Source of the DNA: an uncultured Clostridium sp.
GTDB taxonomy: Bacteria > Bacillota > Clostridia > TANB77 > CAG-508
Length of the DNA: 23,822 nucleotides
Direction: 5' to 3'
NCBI GenBank assembly: GCA_900554565.1
Contig: USHX01000020.1
Span: 1-23,822, forward strand
Shown: positions 9,201-17,451 of the stretch, one piece after another
How positions within the stretch are numbered: position 1 is the first letter of the stretch
How the letters are laid out: each line of letters starts with the position of its first letter
The notes under the pieces: model-generated
Databases searched by the model: none
Seen by the model: only the letters and a program-made list of their open reading frames with translations
Told to the model about the DNA's origin: nothing
Made by a program: the position numbers and the translations under genes

Positions 9201-10289
9201 ATCACTACTTGGTATACCATCTGGAAAAGTTAAACTTGAAATATTATCACACAAAAAAGCTCCATCGCCTATTTCCGTTACACTATCTGGTATCGTTATA
9301 TTTGTTAAAGAATCGCATCCCCAAAAAGCTCCAGCTCCAATAGTAGTTAATCCTTCATTTAATTTAACCTCATTTAATTTTTTGCAACTTGTAAAGCAAT
9401 AGTTGCCAATTTCTTTAACGCTACCAGGAATTTCAATACTAACCAAATCTGAGCAACGTTGAAATGCTCTACCACCTATTTTTTTTACTGTTTCTGGTAT
9501 CACCAAACTAGTTAAATTGCTCATATAAGAAAATGCACAGGAACTAATTTCAGTAACCCCATTTGGTATATTATAAATAGTATCTTTTCTAGCAGGAGGA
9601 TAAGTTATTAACTTTGTTTTATCTTTGTTAAATAAAACTCCATTTATAGAAGAAAATTTTAAATTATCTTCTGAAACATTAATAGATTCAAGTAATGGTG
9701 GCTTATCAAAAGATCCACTACGAACTGTCCCTATCCATATAACACTAGAAGAAATCATAATACTTTTTACTTTTTTTGCATAAAATAACTTGCTAAAATC
9801 AACATCTGTGACACCCTCTGGTATATTATAAGTTGTACTTTCCTTTCCTTTTGGATATGCATATAAAGCTATAGCATCATATTCATCTTTTAAACCTTCA
9901 TACGCTTTATATTTCTTGTACAAAATACCATCATTAGAAAAAAATGTTTTATTATTTTCTGAAACATTTATACTTGTTAAACTGCTACAATCATCAAAAG
10001 TATACTCTCCTATACTTCTTACCCCTTCTGGTATTGTTATACTTATTAAACTGCTACAGTGATAAAAAGTTCTTCCCCCTATACTTGTTACTTTTTTTCC
10101 ATCAATTGTATCTGGTATTGTTAATGCACCTGATGCACTTGTATCACAATCAGTTATTTCTATTGTACCATCATTTTTTACCTCATATGTTAAATCTCCA
10201 TATGTTGCTGCATATGTTTTATCTTTTATTGCTAAGACCAACACTAATGCTAGTATTAATAATGGTAATTTCTTTAAAACTTTTTTCAT
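6069..10289 (-). CDS. BspA-type leucine-rich-repeat surface protein with seven Ig-like domains and a C-terminal dockerin
   Basis: This is a complete 1406-residue exported protein. The signal peptide is about residues 1-27. BspA/TpLRR units fill about 30-740 (pattern C..LT.I.IP.SVTSIG..AF), with four inserts around motifs such as DGVLFNKDK. Next come one divergent and six clear Big_2 Ig-like domains (about 745-1340), then a dockerin (about 1344-1406). There is no LPXTG sorting signal, so attachment to the cell is presumably through a cohesin; that is inference. The first 70 residues are almost the same as those of the left paralogue, and the Ig-domain DNA is nearly identical to it, but the LRR region has diverged more. 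BspA-family proteins are known as adhesins, including for host matrix proteins; the target here is unknown. The start has GGGG about 13 bases upstream and a good promoter. Confidence 0.95.
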   Translation of the reverse strand: MKKVLKKLPLLILALVLVLAIKDKTYAATYGDLTYEVKNDGTIEITDCDTSASGALTIPDTIDGKKVTSIGGRTFYHCSSLISITIPEGVRSIGEYTFDDCSSLTSINVSENNKTFFSNDGILYKKYKAYEGLKDEYDAIALYAYPKGKESTTYNIPEGVTDVDFSKLFYAKKVKSIMISSSVIWIGTVRSGSFDKPPLLESINVSEDNLKFSSINGVLFNKDKTKLITYPPARKDTIYNIPNGVTEISSCAFSYMSNLTSLVIPETVKKIGGRAFQRCSDLVSIEIPGSVKEIGNYCFTSCKKLNEVKLNEGLTTIGAGAFWGCDSLTNITIPDSVTEIGDGAFLCDNISSLTFPDGIPSSDISSIFSKWTSTSIGNFDVYDITIRSSSSLIEIKVSDNSENYSSVDGVLFNKDKSEILCYPSGKTNSSYNIPNSVKKIGKKAFINCKNLTSITIPDSVVDMDELSFYGCSSLTSIDLPKNLTSIGRGAFYNCEKLTNVKLSDNVTSIGKEAFYNCVNLTNINLPNKLVSIEDYAFRGCEKLNNILIPSSVTSIGEWSFASCLSLEDIFIPKNVNEIRDGAFYNCKNLKEINVDDSNKNYSSVDGVLFNKDKTQLIQYPIKKEGVCYNIPEGVTSIKVVAFTQCNNLTTITIPNSVTSIENCAFYGCSNLTRVAIPSGVTNIDGSAFKYCKSLEKVLCLGNASKLGSETFDYCSSNLKIYAKNGLTGYDANGWGNYSDKIVRYDETLKDKSVTFTRKSQTKNVELSNDILKSLASIKSYEIEDKSIASVDSSRKVTPLKNGTTNVKAVVQYFDGTEVNLTEEIVVDFKAESISLDKTNITLNNNKPVKLNEKVLPEYTNNKKVNWKSSNEKVATVDENGNVTAVVSENPVGQGTCKITATTADGTNLSASCDVTVDIKAESIGFSLKSYTITNLGQTPSFTPKILPENTANKNVTWKSSNTNIATVNPSTGVIKAVSNGTCKITATTTDGTNLSASMDVIVDIKAKSVALDKTSMQITSQNSINKLVATVTPSQANQKVAWSSSNGNIAKVDSKGRVTPVSNGTCKIIAITTDGTNRTASCDVTVDVKFVTGISFDFNSYTITNVNQTPVFNPNITPSDAEDKSVRWSSSNTKVATVSSSGVIKAAGNGTCKITATTTDGTNLSASFNIIVNIKATKITLDKTKIELTTGKETEKITSSIEPSIANKAVKYTSSDESVATVSSDGVVTAVGSGTCKITAAPTDGSKVTASCDVTVDIKTTGMKLDKTNYTFNKAETIKINPVITPSKASKKLTWTSSNTKVAIVSSDGKVTPVGKGTCKITATTTDGTSLSSSCNITSNVEYQKGDVNRDGKVNTLDVYYAMKGIVNGTLTDEEKVILDVNGDSKANTLDINIIMRYIVGQIDSL

Positions 10290-10344
10290 ATACTACATTC
10301 CCCTTTTTTCTACTTATTTTTATATTTTTATACATAACATTTTT

Positions 10345-10373
10345 AGTATACACCTTTTTGTTACAGAACTCAA
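10345..10373 (-). promoter_or_regulatory. Promoter of the 1406-residue BspA-type gene
   Basis: On the minus strand TTGAGT (10373-10368) and TATACT (10350-10345) are 17 bases apart, about 55 bases before the ATG at 10289. Confidence 0.75.
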
Positions 10374-10433
10374 TACCTTAAAATTTGTTTATTCTAACAT
10401 TTTAGTTACATAATTATTACATTTTTATTACAA

Positions 10434-10468
10434 AAGAAAAAAGTGGATTAGTATAAAACTAAACCACT
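10434..10468 (-). terminator. Terminator after the cohesin/dockerin locus
   Basis: On the minus strand an 11-bp stem with one mismatch (AGTGGTTTAGT, loop of 5, ACTAATCCACT) is followed by a run of T. It is nearly identical to 4581-4614, and the similarity continues about 50 bases further in the direction of transcription. The whole dockerin end plus terminator therefore appears to be one duplicated unit. Confidence 0.85.
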
Positions 10469-10483
10469 CTTTGTGTTTATTTA

Positions 10484-10693
10484 TTACAAACTGTCAATTT
10501 GACCAACTATATATCTCATTATTATGTTAATATCTAATGTATTAGCTTTGGAATCTCCATTTACATCTAGTATTACTTTTTCCTCGTCTGTTAGTGTTCC
10601 ATTTACTATTCCTTTCATTGCATAATATACATCTAATGTATTTACTTTTCCGTCTTTATTTACATCACCTTTTTTTATATTCAATTGTATCAC
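10484..10693 (-). pseudogene. Dockerin module cut off from the cohesin protein by a +1 frameshift (copy 3 of the dockerin repeat)
   Basis: This frame encodes a complete dockerin (KKGDVNKDGKVNTLD, then DVNGDSKANTLD) nearly identical to the two intact ones. It has no signal peptide and no convincing start: a GTG at 10693 lacks a ribosome binding site and lies inside the upstream gene. Removing one A from the A7 run at 10670-10676 joins it in frame to the cohesin protein as EYKKGDVNKDG, matching EYQKGDVNRDG of the intact paralogue. It is best read as the C-terminus of the gene starting at 11297. Possible causes are a real mutation, phase variation, transcriptional slippage or a sequencing error. 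Confidence 0.8.
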
Positions 10694-11297
10694 ATATATT
10701 TAAGTTATCTAAATTTGACTTTAAATATTTAGGAACTGGATTTTTATCAGTAACTGGATTACCACTTGAATTTAGTGTAACAGCACCAGCATTAAATCCA
10801 TCTGTACTTCCAAGGTACATTTTAAGATCTCCAGTTGTATTTTCTTTTACTTTAAATTTTACAGTAAATAGTTCTCCTGTTGAACATACAGCGTCTGCAC
10901 CTCCATTGGCACCTCCAAACACAATGTATCTTGCTGATGAAAATTCACTTCCGTTTGCATCTTCATCTGATGGCCCAACAGCCATTTTAAATTCATTTGC
11001 AAGATCAGTTTCTGTTATGTTTATAACTTCTACTTTTGAAGAATCATAGTACATTCTAAGGCTCAAACTCGCAAGGCCATAACCATTATCTGGTAATTTA
11101 TCTAGTGAAAATGTAACTGTAAATTCTTCACCTGGAGCAACTTTTGTTTTATTTGAGTTTACACTCACTATTACTTGGGCATTATCCTCAGTTATTGTGT
11201 TTTCATATGCAGCGCAAAATATATTTGATACAAATATAACTGGAATTGCAAGTGCTAACACAAAAGAAGTAATAATAAATTTTAAACTTTTTTTCAT
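10665..11297 (-). CDS. Secreted cohesin-domain protein, frameshifted before its dockerin
   Basis: As read, the product has 210 residues. The chosen ATG is at 11297, preceded by GGAGGGG; an upstream in-frame ATG at 11312 overlaps that ribosome binding site and is unlikely. A signal peptide of about 25 residues is followed by a cohesin-like beta-sandwich (about 35-165). Its signs are VSVNSNKTKVAPGEEFTVTF, a YDSSKVEVINI strand typical of the cohesin YDP..L motif, and GELFTVKFKVKENTTG near the end. Cohesins bind dockerins, and three dockerins are encoded in the next 7 kb, so this is the obvious local partner. The frame ends at TGA (10665) directly after an A7 run, where a dockerin continues in the +1 frame. 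If restored, the protein would carry both cohesin and dockerin and could act as an adaptor. Cohesin is recognised by pattern only; a related beta-sandwich is possible. Confidence 0.8.
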   Translation of the reverse strand: MKKSLKFIITSFVLALAIPVIFVSNIFCAAYENTITEDNAQVIVSVNSNKTKVAPGEEFTVTFSLDKLPDNGYGLASLSLRMYYDSSKVEVINITETDLANEFKMAVGPSDEDANGSEFSSARYIVFGGANGGADAVCSTGELFTVKFKVKENTTGDLKMYLGSTDGFNAGAVTLNSSGNPVTDKNPVPKYLKSNLDNLNICDTIEYKKR

Positions 11298-11371
11298 AAT
11301 GTTCCCCTCCATAAATATACTACATTATATTTAAATTTTTATCACTACATTTTTTAATTTATCTTCTACTT

Positions 11372-12487
11372 TTACATAAATAATTTCCTTGATTTTCTAG
11401 CAGAAACATTAAGCGCAATTGCTATAGCCATACCATTTGTAATTAAACTACTACCTCCATAACTTACGAATGGAAGTGGTACACCTGTTATTGGTAAAAG
11501 CCCTATTGTCATACCAATATTTTGAACAAAATGGAAAAATATAAGGCCTGCTACACCTATTGTCATAAAACTTGAAAATTCATCAGGTGCATATTTTGAT
11601 ATTCTAATTAACCTAATTAATAGTATAGTAAATAAAATTACAACTATTGCTGATACAATAAATCCCATTTCTTCCGATATAACTGAGAATATAAAATCAG
11701 TGGATTTAATTGGAAGATAACCATATTGTGTTTGTGCTCCTTTTAGTATTCCAGTTCCAAATAACATTCCAGATCCTACAGCAATTTTTGATTGTATTGC
11801 ATTATATCCACTTCCAAGTGGATCAAGTTCAGGATTTATAAATACCTTAATTCTTTCCTGTTGTGTTGGATTAAGTACAAAAAAGTAAACAAGTGGTATA
11901 AGAATAGCTACTGCAAGTATTCCTATAAATATATATCTATATTTTATACCAAATTTAAACAACATAAATATAGCTATTACAACAAAAGCCATTGCTGTTC
12001 CAAAATCTGGTTGTAACATAATTAAAATAACAGGGAGTAAAAAAGTAAGTAACATTACTGCAATCATGATAATTTTTTTCTTTTTATCATTTTGATTTAT
12101 ATTATTTTTGTAAATTGTTGCAAGCTTTGCTGCACATATGATAAATCCAATTTTCATAAGTTCCGATGGCTGATATAGGATACCTCCTAAATTAAACCAG
12201 CTGCTTGCTCCCATAAGGGAGGGCATAAATAGAACTAACATTAACAAAATTAAATTTATGCCATATAATATATATCCTGCTATATCAAACACCTTGTAAT
12301 CGACTGCCCATATTACAATCATCATTACAAACACGGCAGCCATCCACATTATTTGTTTTATATATTCATCTTTATTTACATCTGTGTTATATCCTGCCGA
12401 AAATATTGCTATAACTCCAATTACAAAAAGAAGAAGAACTGTAACTACTACAACATAATCTGTATTTTTTAATAAACTTTTAAGCAA
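11372..12487 (-). CDS. rodA: RodA/FtsW-family peptidoglycan glycosyltransferase, probably RodA
   Basis: A 371-residue polytopic membrane protein of the SEDS family, which polymerises lipid II into glycan strands with a class B penicillin-binding protein. Family motifs seen are SSWFNLG (about 95-101), PSELMKIG (107-114), QPDFGTAMAF (159-168), the STDFIFSVISEEMGF block (262-276; D264 matches the essential aspartate) and GVPLPFVSYGGSS near the C-terminus. The length and the single compact loop favour RodA (elongation) over FtsW, but SpoVE or FtsW cannot be excluded. The start is TTG, chosen because AAGGGGG lies at good spacing and no better start is present. It lies 23 bases after the M18 gene and is probably co-transcribed with it. 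No cognate penicillin-binding protein is in the window. Confidence 0.9.
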   Translation of the reverse strand: MLKSLLKNTDYVVVVTVLLLFVIGVIAIFSAGYNTDVNKDEYIKQIMWMAAVFVMMIVIWAVDYKVFDIAGYILYGINLILLMLVLFMPSLMGASSWFNLGGILYQPSELMKIGFIICAAKLATIYKNNINQNDKKKKIIMIAVMLLTFLLPVILIMLQPDFGTAMAFVVIAIFMLFKFGIKYRYIFIGILAVAILIPLVYFFVLNPTQQERIKVFINPELDPLGSGYNAIQSKIAVGSGMLFGTGILKGAQTQYGYLPIKSTDFIFSVISEEMGFIVSAIVVILFTILLIRLIRISKYAPDEFSSFMTIGVAGLIFFHFVQNIGMTIGLLPITGVPLPFVSYGGSSLITNGMAIAIALNVSARKSRKLFM

Positions 12488-12510
12488 TAAAATTTCCCCC
12501 TTACATATTT

Positions 12511-13896
12511 TTATGAGTTAAAGAATGTTTTGTATGCAAGATAAGTCATGTATGTATCATACACACTTACTACTTCAAATGGAGAATGCATTGCAAGTAC
12601 TGGTGTACCACAATCAATTACATCTATTCCCTTGTTTGCAAGTATATATGCAATTGTTCCTCCACCACCTTTTCCTTGTTTTCCAAGTACTCCAAATTGA
12701 TATATAACATCATTCTTATCGAATATTTGTGTTACTTCAGATGTGAATTTTGCAGTAGCTTCACTAGCACTATATTTACCACTTCCACCTGTATATTTTT
12801 CAATAGCGACACCACAACCAATAACATTACCATTTGGAACATCTGACACTTCATCATAGTCTGGATCAACAGCTGCTGTAACATCAGCAGATAACATTTT
12901 TGAATTATAGTACATCTCTAATTCACTTAATTCTTTATTTCCAGTCTTTGATATAATCATTTTTGAAAACAAATCAAAAGCTTGCGTACTCATTGAAGTA
13001 TTACCAACACTTCCTATTTCTTCTTTATCTACTAAAAGGCAAATAGCAGTTTTATTTAGTTTTTTGTTTTCACTTGCTGCATCTATTATAGCTTTTACAT
13101 TTGCATATGAACAAACTCTATCATCATGTCCATATCCACCTATCATACTTTTATCAAAACCAATATATCTAGTTTTAAAAGCTGGAACAAATGAAATATC
13201 TGATCTTACAAAATCAATTTCTTTAATACCATATTTTTCATTTAAAATTTTTAAAATATTTTCTTTTACCTTGTTTTTCTTTGCTTTTTCATCCTTTATA
13301 TTTCCAACAAGTACAGACATTTTTTCTGCATCAATAAATTCAGTTGCATTTTTACTAAGTTGATCTTTTGCAAGGTGTGGAAGTAAATCTGCTATTGTAA
13401 AGCAAAAATCGTCATCTTCTCCACCAACTGAAATTTCAACTTTTTCATTATCTTCAGTATATACAACTCCATGCATTTCAAGTGGTATAGATAGCCATTG
13501 ATATTTTTTAATACCACCATAGAACTGAGTTTTAAATAACGCCATATTTTGGTTTTCTATAAGTGGCATTGGTTTTAAGTCAAGTCTTGGACTATCAATA
13601 TGTGAACCTACTATATTTACACCATTTTTTAGATCATCTTTACCTATTACTGAGGCAAATATAGATTTTTCTTTATTTACAAAATATACTTTATCTCCCA
13701 CATTTAATTTTTCACATTCAGTAATATCTTTAAATCCAGCATCTTTTAACATCTTTAGACATTCAGCAGCACACAAATATTCAGTTCTTGCCTTATCTAA
13801 AAATTCCATATATTTTTTTGAATATTTTTTAGCGTTTAATATTTCTTCCTCATCAACATTATTATATATGTCTTTTCTTTCATAACATAGTTTCAT
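12511..13896 (-). CDS. apeA: M18-family aspartyl/acidic aminopeptidase
   Basis: A 461-residue cytosolic zinc aminopeptidase that removes N-terminal residues, typically acidic ones, from peptides. The two-metal site motifs of the family are present: GSHIDSPR (H99, D101), GYGHDDR (D258), DKEEIGS (E292, E293), AAVDPD (D344) and AMHSPFE (H437). The length is normal for the family. AGGTAGGT precedes the ATG. The gap of 85 bases to the M24 peptidase gene upstream is very AT-rich and shows no convincing terminator, so this gene may be read with that operon, together with the downstream rodA gene. The symbol follows the family name; substrate preference is inferred from the family. Confidence 0.92.
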   Translation of the reverse strand: MKLCYERKDIYNNVDEEEILNAKKYSKKYMEFLDKARTEYLCAAECLKMLKDAGFKDITECEKLNVGDKVYFVNKEKSIFASVIGKDDLKNGVNIVGSHIDSPRLDLKPMPLIENQNMALFKTQFYGGIKKYQWLSIPLEMHGVVYTEDNEKVEISVGGEDDDFCFTIADLLPHLAKDQLSKNATEFIDAEKMSVLVGNIKDEKAKKNKVKENILKILNEKYGIKEIDFVRSDISFVPAFKTRYIGFDKSMIGGYGHDDRVCSYANVKAIIDAASENKKLNKTAICLLVDKEEIGSVGNTSMSTQAFDLFSKMIISKTGNKELSELEMYYNSKMLSADVTAAVDPDYDEVSDVPNGNVIGCGVAIEKYTGGSGKYSASEATAKFTSEVTQIFDKNDVIYQFGVLGKQGKGGGGTIAYILANKGIDVIDCGTPVLAMHSPFEVVSVYDTYMTYLAYKTFFNS

Positions 13897-13981
13897 ATCA
13901 TCTACCTACCTTTTCTAATTTTCTATTATATAATATTTCTTAATTTTGTATAAATTATTACAATAATTTAATTTTTATATA

Positions 13982-15199
13982 TTATTTTACAAGATAAATT
14001 TCATCTTGCAAATGAGTAAGTGGAACACCTCCATATTTTGTTACCTGGATCATTTCCTCAATTGAGCCTCCATTTGAAATGTTTACTCTAGGCTCTAAAG
14101 TGTAAATACCATTTTCAATAAGTTCTAAATTGGCAAGCTTAGATTTTTTTATAGAAATTATAGCTCCAATATCATGTACTTCCTTACCAACAGGATGGCC
14201 AGTTGCATGATTATATTCTGGGTAACCCGCTTTTATAATTTCATCACGTACAACCTTATCTACTTTATATGCTTTTACACCAGGCCTCATTTCATCAATA
14301 CCATCTGATATAGAATTAACTAAAGTATTAAATACCTTCATAACTTGTTTTGGAGGACTAAATTCATTTTTTTTAAGTGCATATCCCATTCTTTGCATAT
14401 CTGTATATAGGACCATCTCATCACTAAACGTAGCTTTTATTCCAAAATCAAAATATATAGTATCTCCCCTGAATAACTTTTTTGTACTTGGTAGCGAATG
14501 GCCACCTTTTGCAAGATTTATACCTGTAAGTACAATAGGGCAATTTTCCCATGCCATATCATATGATACGATATCATTTGATCCAACATATAACTTCATT
14601 ATTTCATCAGTAATTCTTTTTGTTTTATTTACAATTTGAATTTCATTATCTCCTATTTGTATTTTTTTAAACGTTTCTTCTAAAATTCTGTTTGTAATAT
14701 CAGCAAGAAGTTTTAGTCTATTTATCTCTTTTTCAGTTTTTCTTGACTCTAAATCATATATCATTTTCTCAGCTGATTCAAATTTTACCTTCTTTTTATA
14801 TTTTAAATATGGCTTTTTCAAAATTTTAGTTAAATATACATAATCTCCATGACTCATTATATCTGTATTTCTATCTGACATAGTAGAAAAGTTAAGACAT
14901 ATTTTATTACTAAAATTTAAATCTGCAATTATATTTTCTAAAATTACGTCAAGTTCATCTCTTGATTTATATGAAAAAAACTGAACTTTTTTTGGATCAT
15001 ATTTTAGCTTTTCAACATTATCTTTATCTAAACTAGATAAAATGATATATACTTTTTGAGTTGAGATTATACATATAGTATTACTTGCTAAATGCTTAGT
15101 AAAATATTTGCAAAATATTCTATCGCTATTTTCATTGTTATACATTACCCAAATATTTTTATTATACTTTTTTAATACATTTTGGATTAGACAAGTCAT
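13982..15199 (-). CDS. M24-family metallopeptidase (Xaa-Pro aminopeptidase-like)
   Basis: A 405-residue protein with a creatinase-like N-terminal region (about 1-150) and a pita-bread M24 domain (about 155-400). All five expected metal ligands appear: D251 (YFDFG), D260 (FSDEM), H335 (ATGHPVG), E369 (TLEP) and E382 (GSIEEM). This supports an active metal-dependent peptidase or prolidase. Xaa-Pro dipeptidase or aminopeptidase is likeliest, but the N-terminal half is diverged and the substrate is uncertain. The ATG starts one base after the ackA stop codon (TAA T ATG), so translation is coupled and the gene belongs to the pta-ackA operon. With the M18 enzyme next door, a role in trimming imported or turned-over peptides is a reasonable guess. 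Confidence 0.88.
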   Translation of the reverse strand: MTCLIQNVLKKYNKNIWVMYNNENSDRIFCKYFTKHLASNTICIISTQKVYIILSSLDKDNVEKLKYDPKKVQFFSYKSRDELDVILENIIADLNFSNKICLNFSTMSDRNTDIMSHGDYVYLTKILKKPYLKYKKKVKFESAEKMIYDLESRKTEKEINRLKLLADITNRILEETFKKIQIGDNEIQIVNKTKRITDEIMKLYVGSNDIVSYDMAWENCPIVLTGINLAKGGHSLPSTKKLFRGDTIYFDFGIKATFSDEMVLYTDMQRMGYALKKNEFSPPKQVMKVFNTLVNSISDGIDEMRPGVKAYKVDKVVRDEIIKAGYPEYNHATGHPVGKEVHDIGAIISIKKSKLANLELIENGIYTLEPRVNISNGGSIEEMIQVTKYGGVPLTHLQDEIYLVK

Positions 15200-15200
15200 A

Positions 15201-16406
15201 TTACATATCCTTTACTAACTCTACAGTTTGATTTGCAATTTCAAGTTCTTCATTTGTTGGAATAAGATAGATTTTTATTCTTGATGAATCTGTTGAAACA
15301 AGTCCTTCACCTCTAAAAGCCTCTTTATTCCTTTTAGCATCTAATTCAATTCCTAGTTCTTCCATGTTTGACACAGCATTTGCAATTTCATCGTCGTTGT
15401 TTTCCATTATTCCCCCAGTAAATACAATTGCATCAACATGATTTAATTCAGCCATATATGCACCAATATATTTCTTTATTCTTTGTGTTTGCATTTTTCT
15501 CATTAAAATTGCATCTTTATTTCCCTCAAGAGCTGCATCTTTCATAAGTCTAAAATCACCAATTCCAGTAAATCCAATTCTTCCTGATTTTTTATTTAGT
15601 AAATCATCCATTTCATCTACAGAATAATTTTCAATTCTCATTATTTTTAATATTACAGCAGGATCTATATCTCCACATCTAGTTTCCATTATTAATCCTT
15701 CAAGTGGAGTATATCCCATAGATGTATCATATGATTTTCCATTTTTTATTGCACATACACTTGCTCCACCACCAATGTGACAAATAATAGCATTTATTTC
15801 ATCTTTATTTTTTCCCATTAATTTAGCAAGTCTTTTTGTTATATATTGATATGATGTTCCATGTGCTCCATATCTTCTTATATGATTATTTGTATAGTAT
15901 TTTTTATCAATAGCGTAAAGATAATTATAGTCTGGCATTGTTTGGTGAAATGCTGTATCAAACACAACAACATTTGGTATACTACTTGCAACCTCTCTTA
16001 TTGCATTTATTCCCATTACAGCCCCTTTATTATGAAGTGGTGCAATTTCTGCAAGTTCTAAAATATCTTCAACTACATTATCATCAACAATTACTGCTTT
16101 GTTATATTTTTCGCCACCAGCAACAACTCTATGACCTATAGCTGATATTTCATTAATATCACTAATTACACCAATTTTTTCATCTTGAAGTGTATCAAGT
16201 AAAACCTTCATACCAACTTTATGATCAGGCATAGATATAGGAACTTCATCTAATTTTTTTCCATCTCTTAAATTTTTATAAATTAAATTGGAATCCTCAT
16301 AACCAATTTTATCACATCTTCCCTTTGCGATAACCTCATCTTTTGCCATATCAATTAATTGATATTTTATTGTGGAACTTCCACAGTTAATTACTAGTAC
16401 TTTCAT
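15201..16406 (-). CDS. ackA: Acetate kinase
   Basis: A 401-residue cytosolic enzyme that turns acetyl phosphate and ADP into acetate and ATP, the energy-yielding last step of acetate fermentation. Motifs of the acetokinase family are at the expected places: NCGSSTIKYQ at the N-terminus (N7), AIGHRVVAGG (R93), VFDTAFHQTMP (D150), RRYGAHGTS (H182), CHIGGGASVCAI, METRCGDIDP (R243) and TNEELEIA near the end (E386). Length is typical. AAAAGGGGG precedes the ATG. It lies 34 bases after pta and one base before the M24 peptidase gene. Confidence 0.97.
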   Translation of the reverse strand: MKVLVINCGSSTIKYQLIDMAKDEVIAKGRCDKIGYEDSNLIYKNLRDGKKLDEVPISMPDHKVGMKVLLDTLQDEKIGVISDINEISAIGHRVVAGGEKYNKAVIVDDNVVEDILELAEIAPLHNKGAVMGINAIREVASSIPNVVVFDTAFHQTMPDYNYLYAIDKKYYTNNHIRRYGAHGTSYQYITKRLAKLMGKNKDEINAIICHIGGGASVCAIKNGKSYDTSMGYTPLEGLIMETRCGDIDPAVILKIMRIENYSVDEMDDLLNKKSGRIGFTGIGDFRLMKDAALEGNKDAILMRKMQTQRIKKYIGAYMAELNHVDAIVFTGGIMENNDDEIANAVSNMEELGIELDAKRNKEAFRGEGLVSTDSSRIKIYLIPTNEELEIANQTVELVKDM

Positions 16407-16440
16407 TTAAAATCCCCCTTTTATACTACTAATTTATATA

Positions 16441-17442
16441 CTACATACTTTGAATACAAGTTATAGCTATAACTCCAACAATATCATCAACACTACATCC
16501 TCTAGATAAATCATTTACTGGTTTATCCATTCCTTGTGTTATTGGACCTAAAGCTGTCATATTTCCAAAGCGTTCAGCAATTTTATATGCAATATTTCCA
16601 GACTCTAAATTTGGAAATATAAGTACATTTGCTTTTCCTGCAACACTACTATTAGGTGCTTTTATTTTTGCTACATCTTCAATTATTGCAGCATCTAATT
16701 GTAACTGTCCATCTATGTTTATATTGTTATTAATTTCTTTTACTCTTCTTACAACATTTTGTAATTTAATTACATTTTCATCTTTTATATCATCTAATGT
16801 TGAATACGATAAAAGTGCAATTTTAGGTTCTTCATTTAATAACTTCTTAAAGCTATCATATGACTCTAAAACAATTTCTACTAAATCATCTTCAGTAGGA
16901 TTTATAACAAGTCCACAATCTGAAAAAATGAATTTACCAGACAGTCCTAAATTTGTATTTGGCGTTTGCATTATAAAAAACGATGATACAAGGTCTAATC
17001 CTTTTCTTGCTTTTATAATCTGCAATGCAGGTCTAAGGGTATCTGGCGTTGAATTACATGCACCACATACCATGCCATCAGCATCATTGTTCTTTAGCAT
17101 CATTGTTGCATAATATATTTTATCATTTAACAAATTATCTGCATCATCCAAGGAAATTCCTTTATGCTTTCTTAATTTAAAAAGTTCCTCTTTATACAAA
17201 TTCCTTTTTTCCGATTTTAAATTATCTTCTATTTTTATACCTGATATATCAATATTATTATTAATACATCTACTTAAAATATCTTCTTTATTTCCAATTA
17301 ATATAATATTTGCTATTTTTTCTTTTACTGCAATGCTTGCCGCTTTAAGAATACGCATATCTTCTGATTCAGGCAAAACAATTGTTTTTAAATTTTGCTT
17401 TGCCTTATATATCATATCATAAGTTACACCTGTATATTCCAT
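16441..17442 (-). CDS. pta: Phosphate acetyltransferase
   Basis: A 333-residue cytosolic enzyme of the PTA_PTB family that converts acetyl-CoA and phosphate to acetyl phosphate, which AckA uses next. It is the short single-domain form usual in Gram-positive bacteria. Signature stretches include VLPESEDMRILKAA near the N-terminus, CGACNSTPDTLRPALQII, IDGQLQLDAAI, ANVLIFPNLESGNIAYK and GPITQGMDKPVNDLSRGCS near the C-terminus. AAGGGGGA lies before the ATG, only 9 bases after the stop of the upstream gene, so expression is likely coupled to it. Confidence 0.96.
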   Translation of the reverse strand: MEYTGVTYDMIYKAKQNLKTIVLPESEDMRILKAASIAVKEKIANIILIGNKEDILSRCINNNIDISGIKIEDNLKSEKRNLYKEELFKLRKHKGISLDDADNLLNDKIYYATMMLKNNDADGMVCGACNSTPDTLRPALQIIKARKGLDLVSSFFIMQTPNTNLGLSGKFIFSDCGLVINPTEDDLVEIVLESYDSFKKLLNEEPKIALLSYSTLDDIKDENVIKLQNVVRRVKEINNNINIDGQLQLDAAIIEDVAKIKAPNSSVAGKANVLIFPNLESGNIAYKIAERFGNMTALGPITQGMDKPVNDLSRGCSVDDIVGVIAITCIQSM

Positions 17443-17451
17443 ATATCCCCC

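Noticed and set aside
10665..10676. Programmed -1 ribosomal frameshift at the A-rich slippery site
   Set aside because: The dockerin lies in the +1 frame, so a -1 shift would not reach it. Loss of one A in DNA or in the transcript would.
10484..10693. Free-standing dockerin gene started at GTG
   Set aside because: It has no ribosome binding site or signal peptide and overlaps the cohesin gene. A single base in the A7 run joins it in frame, so it is the severed C-terminus of that gene.
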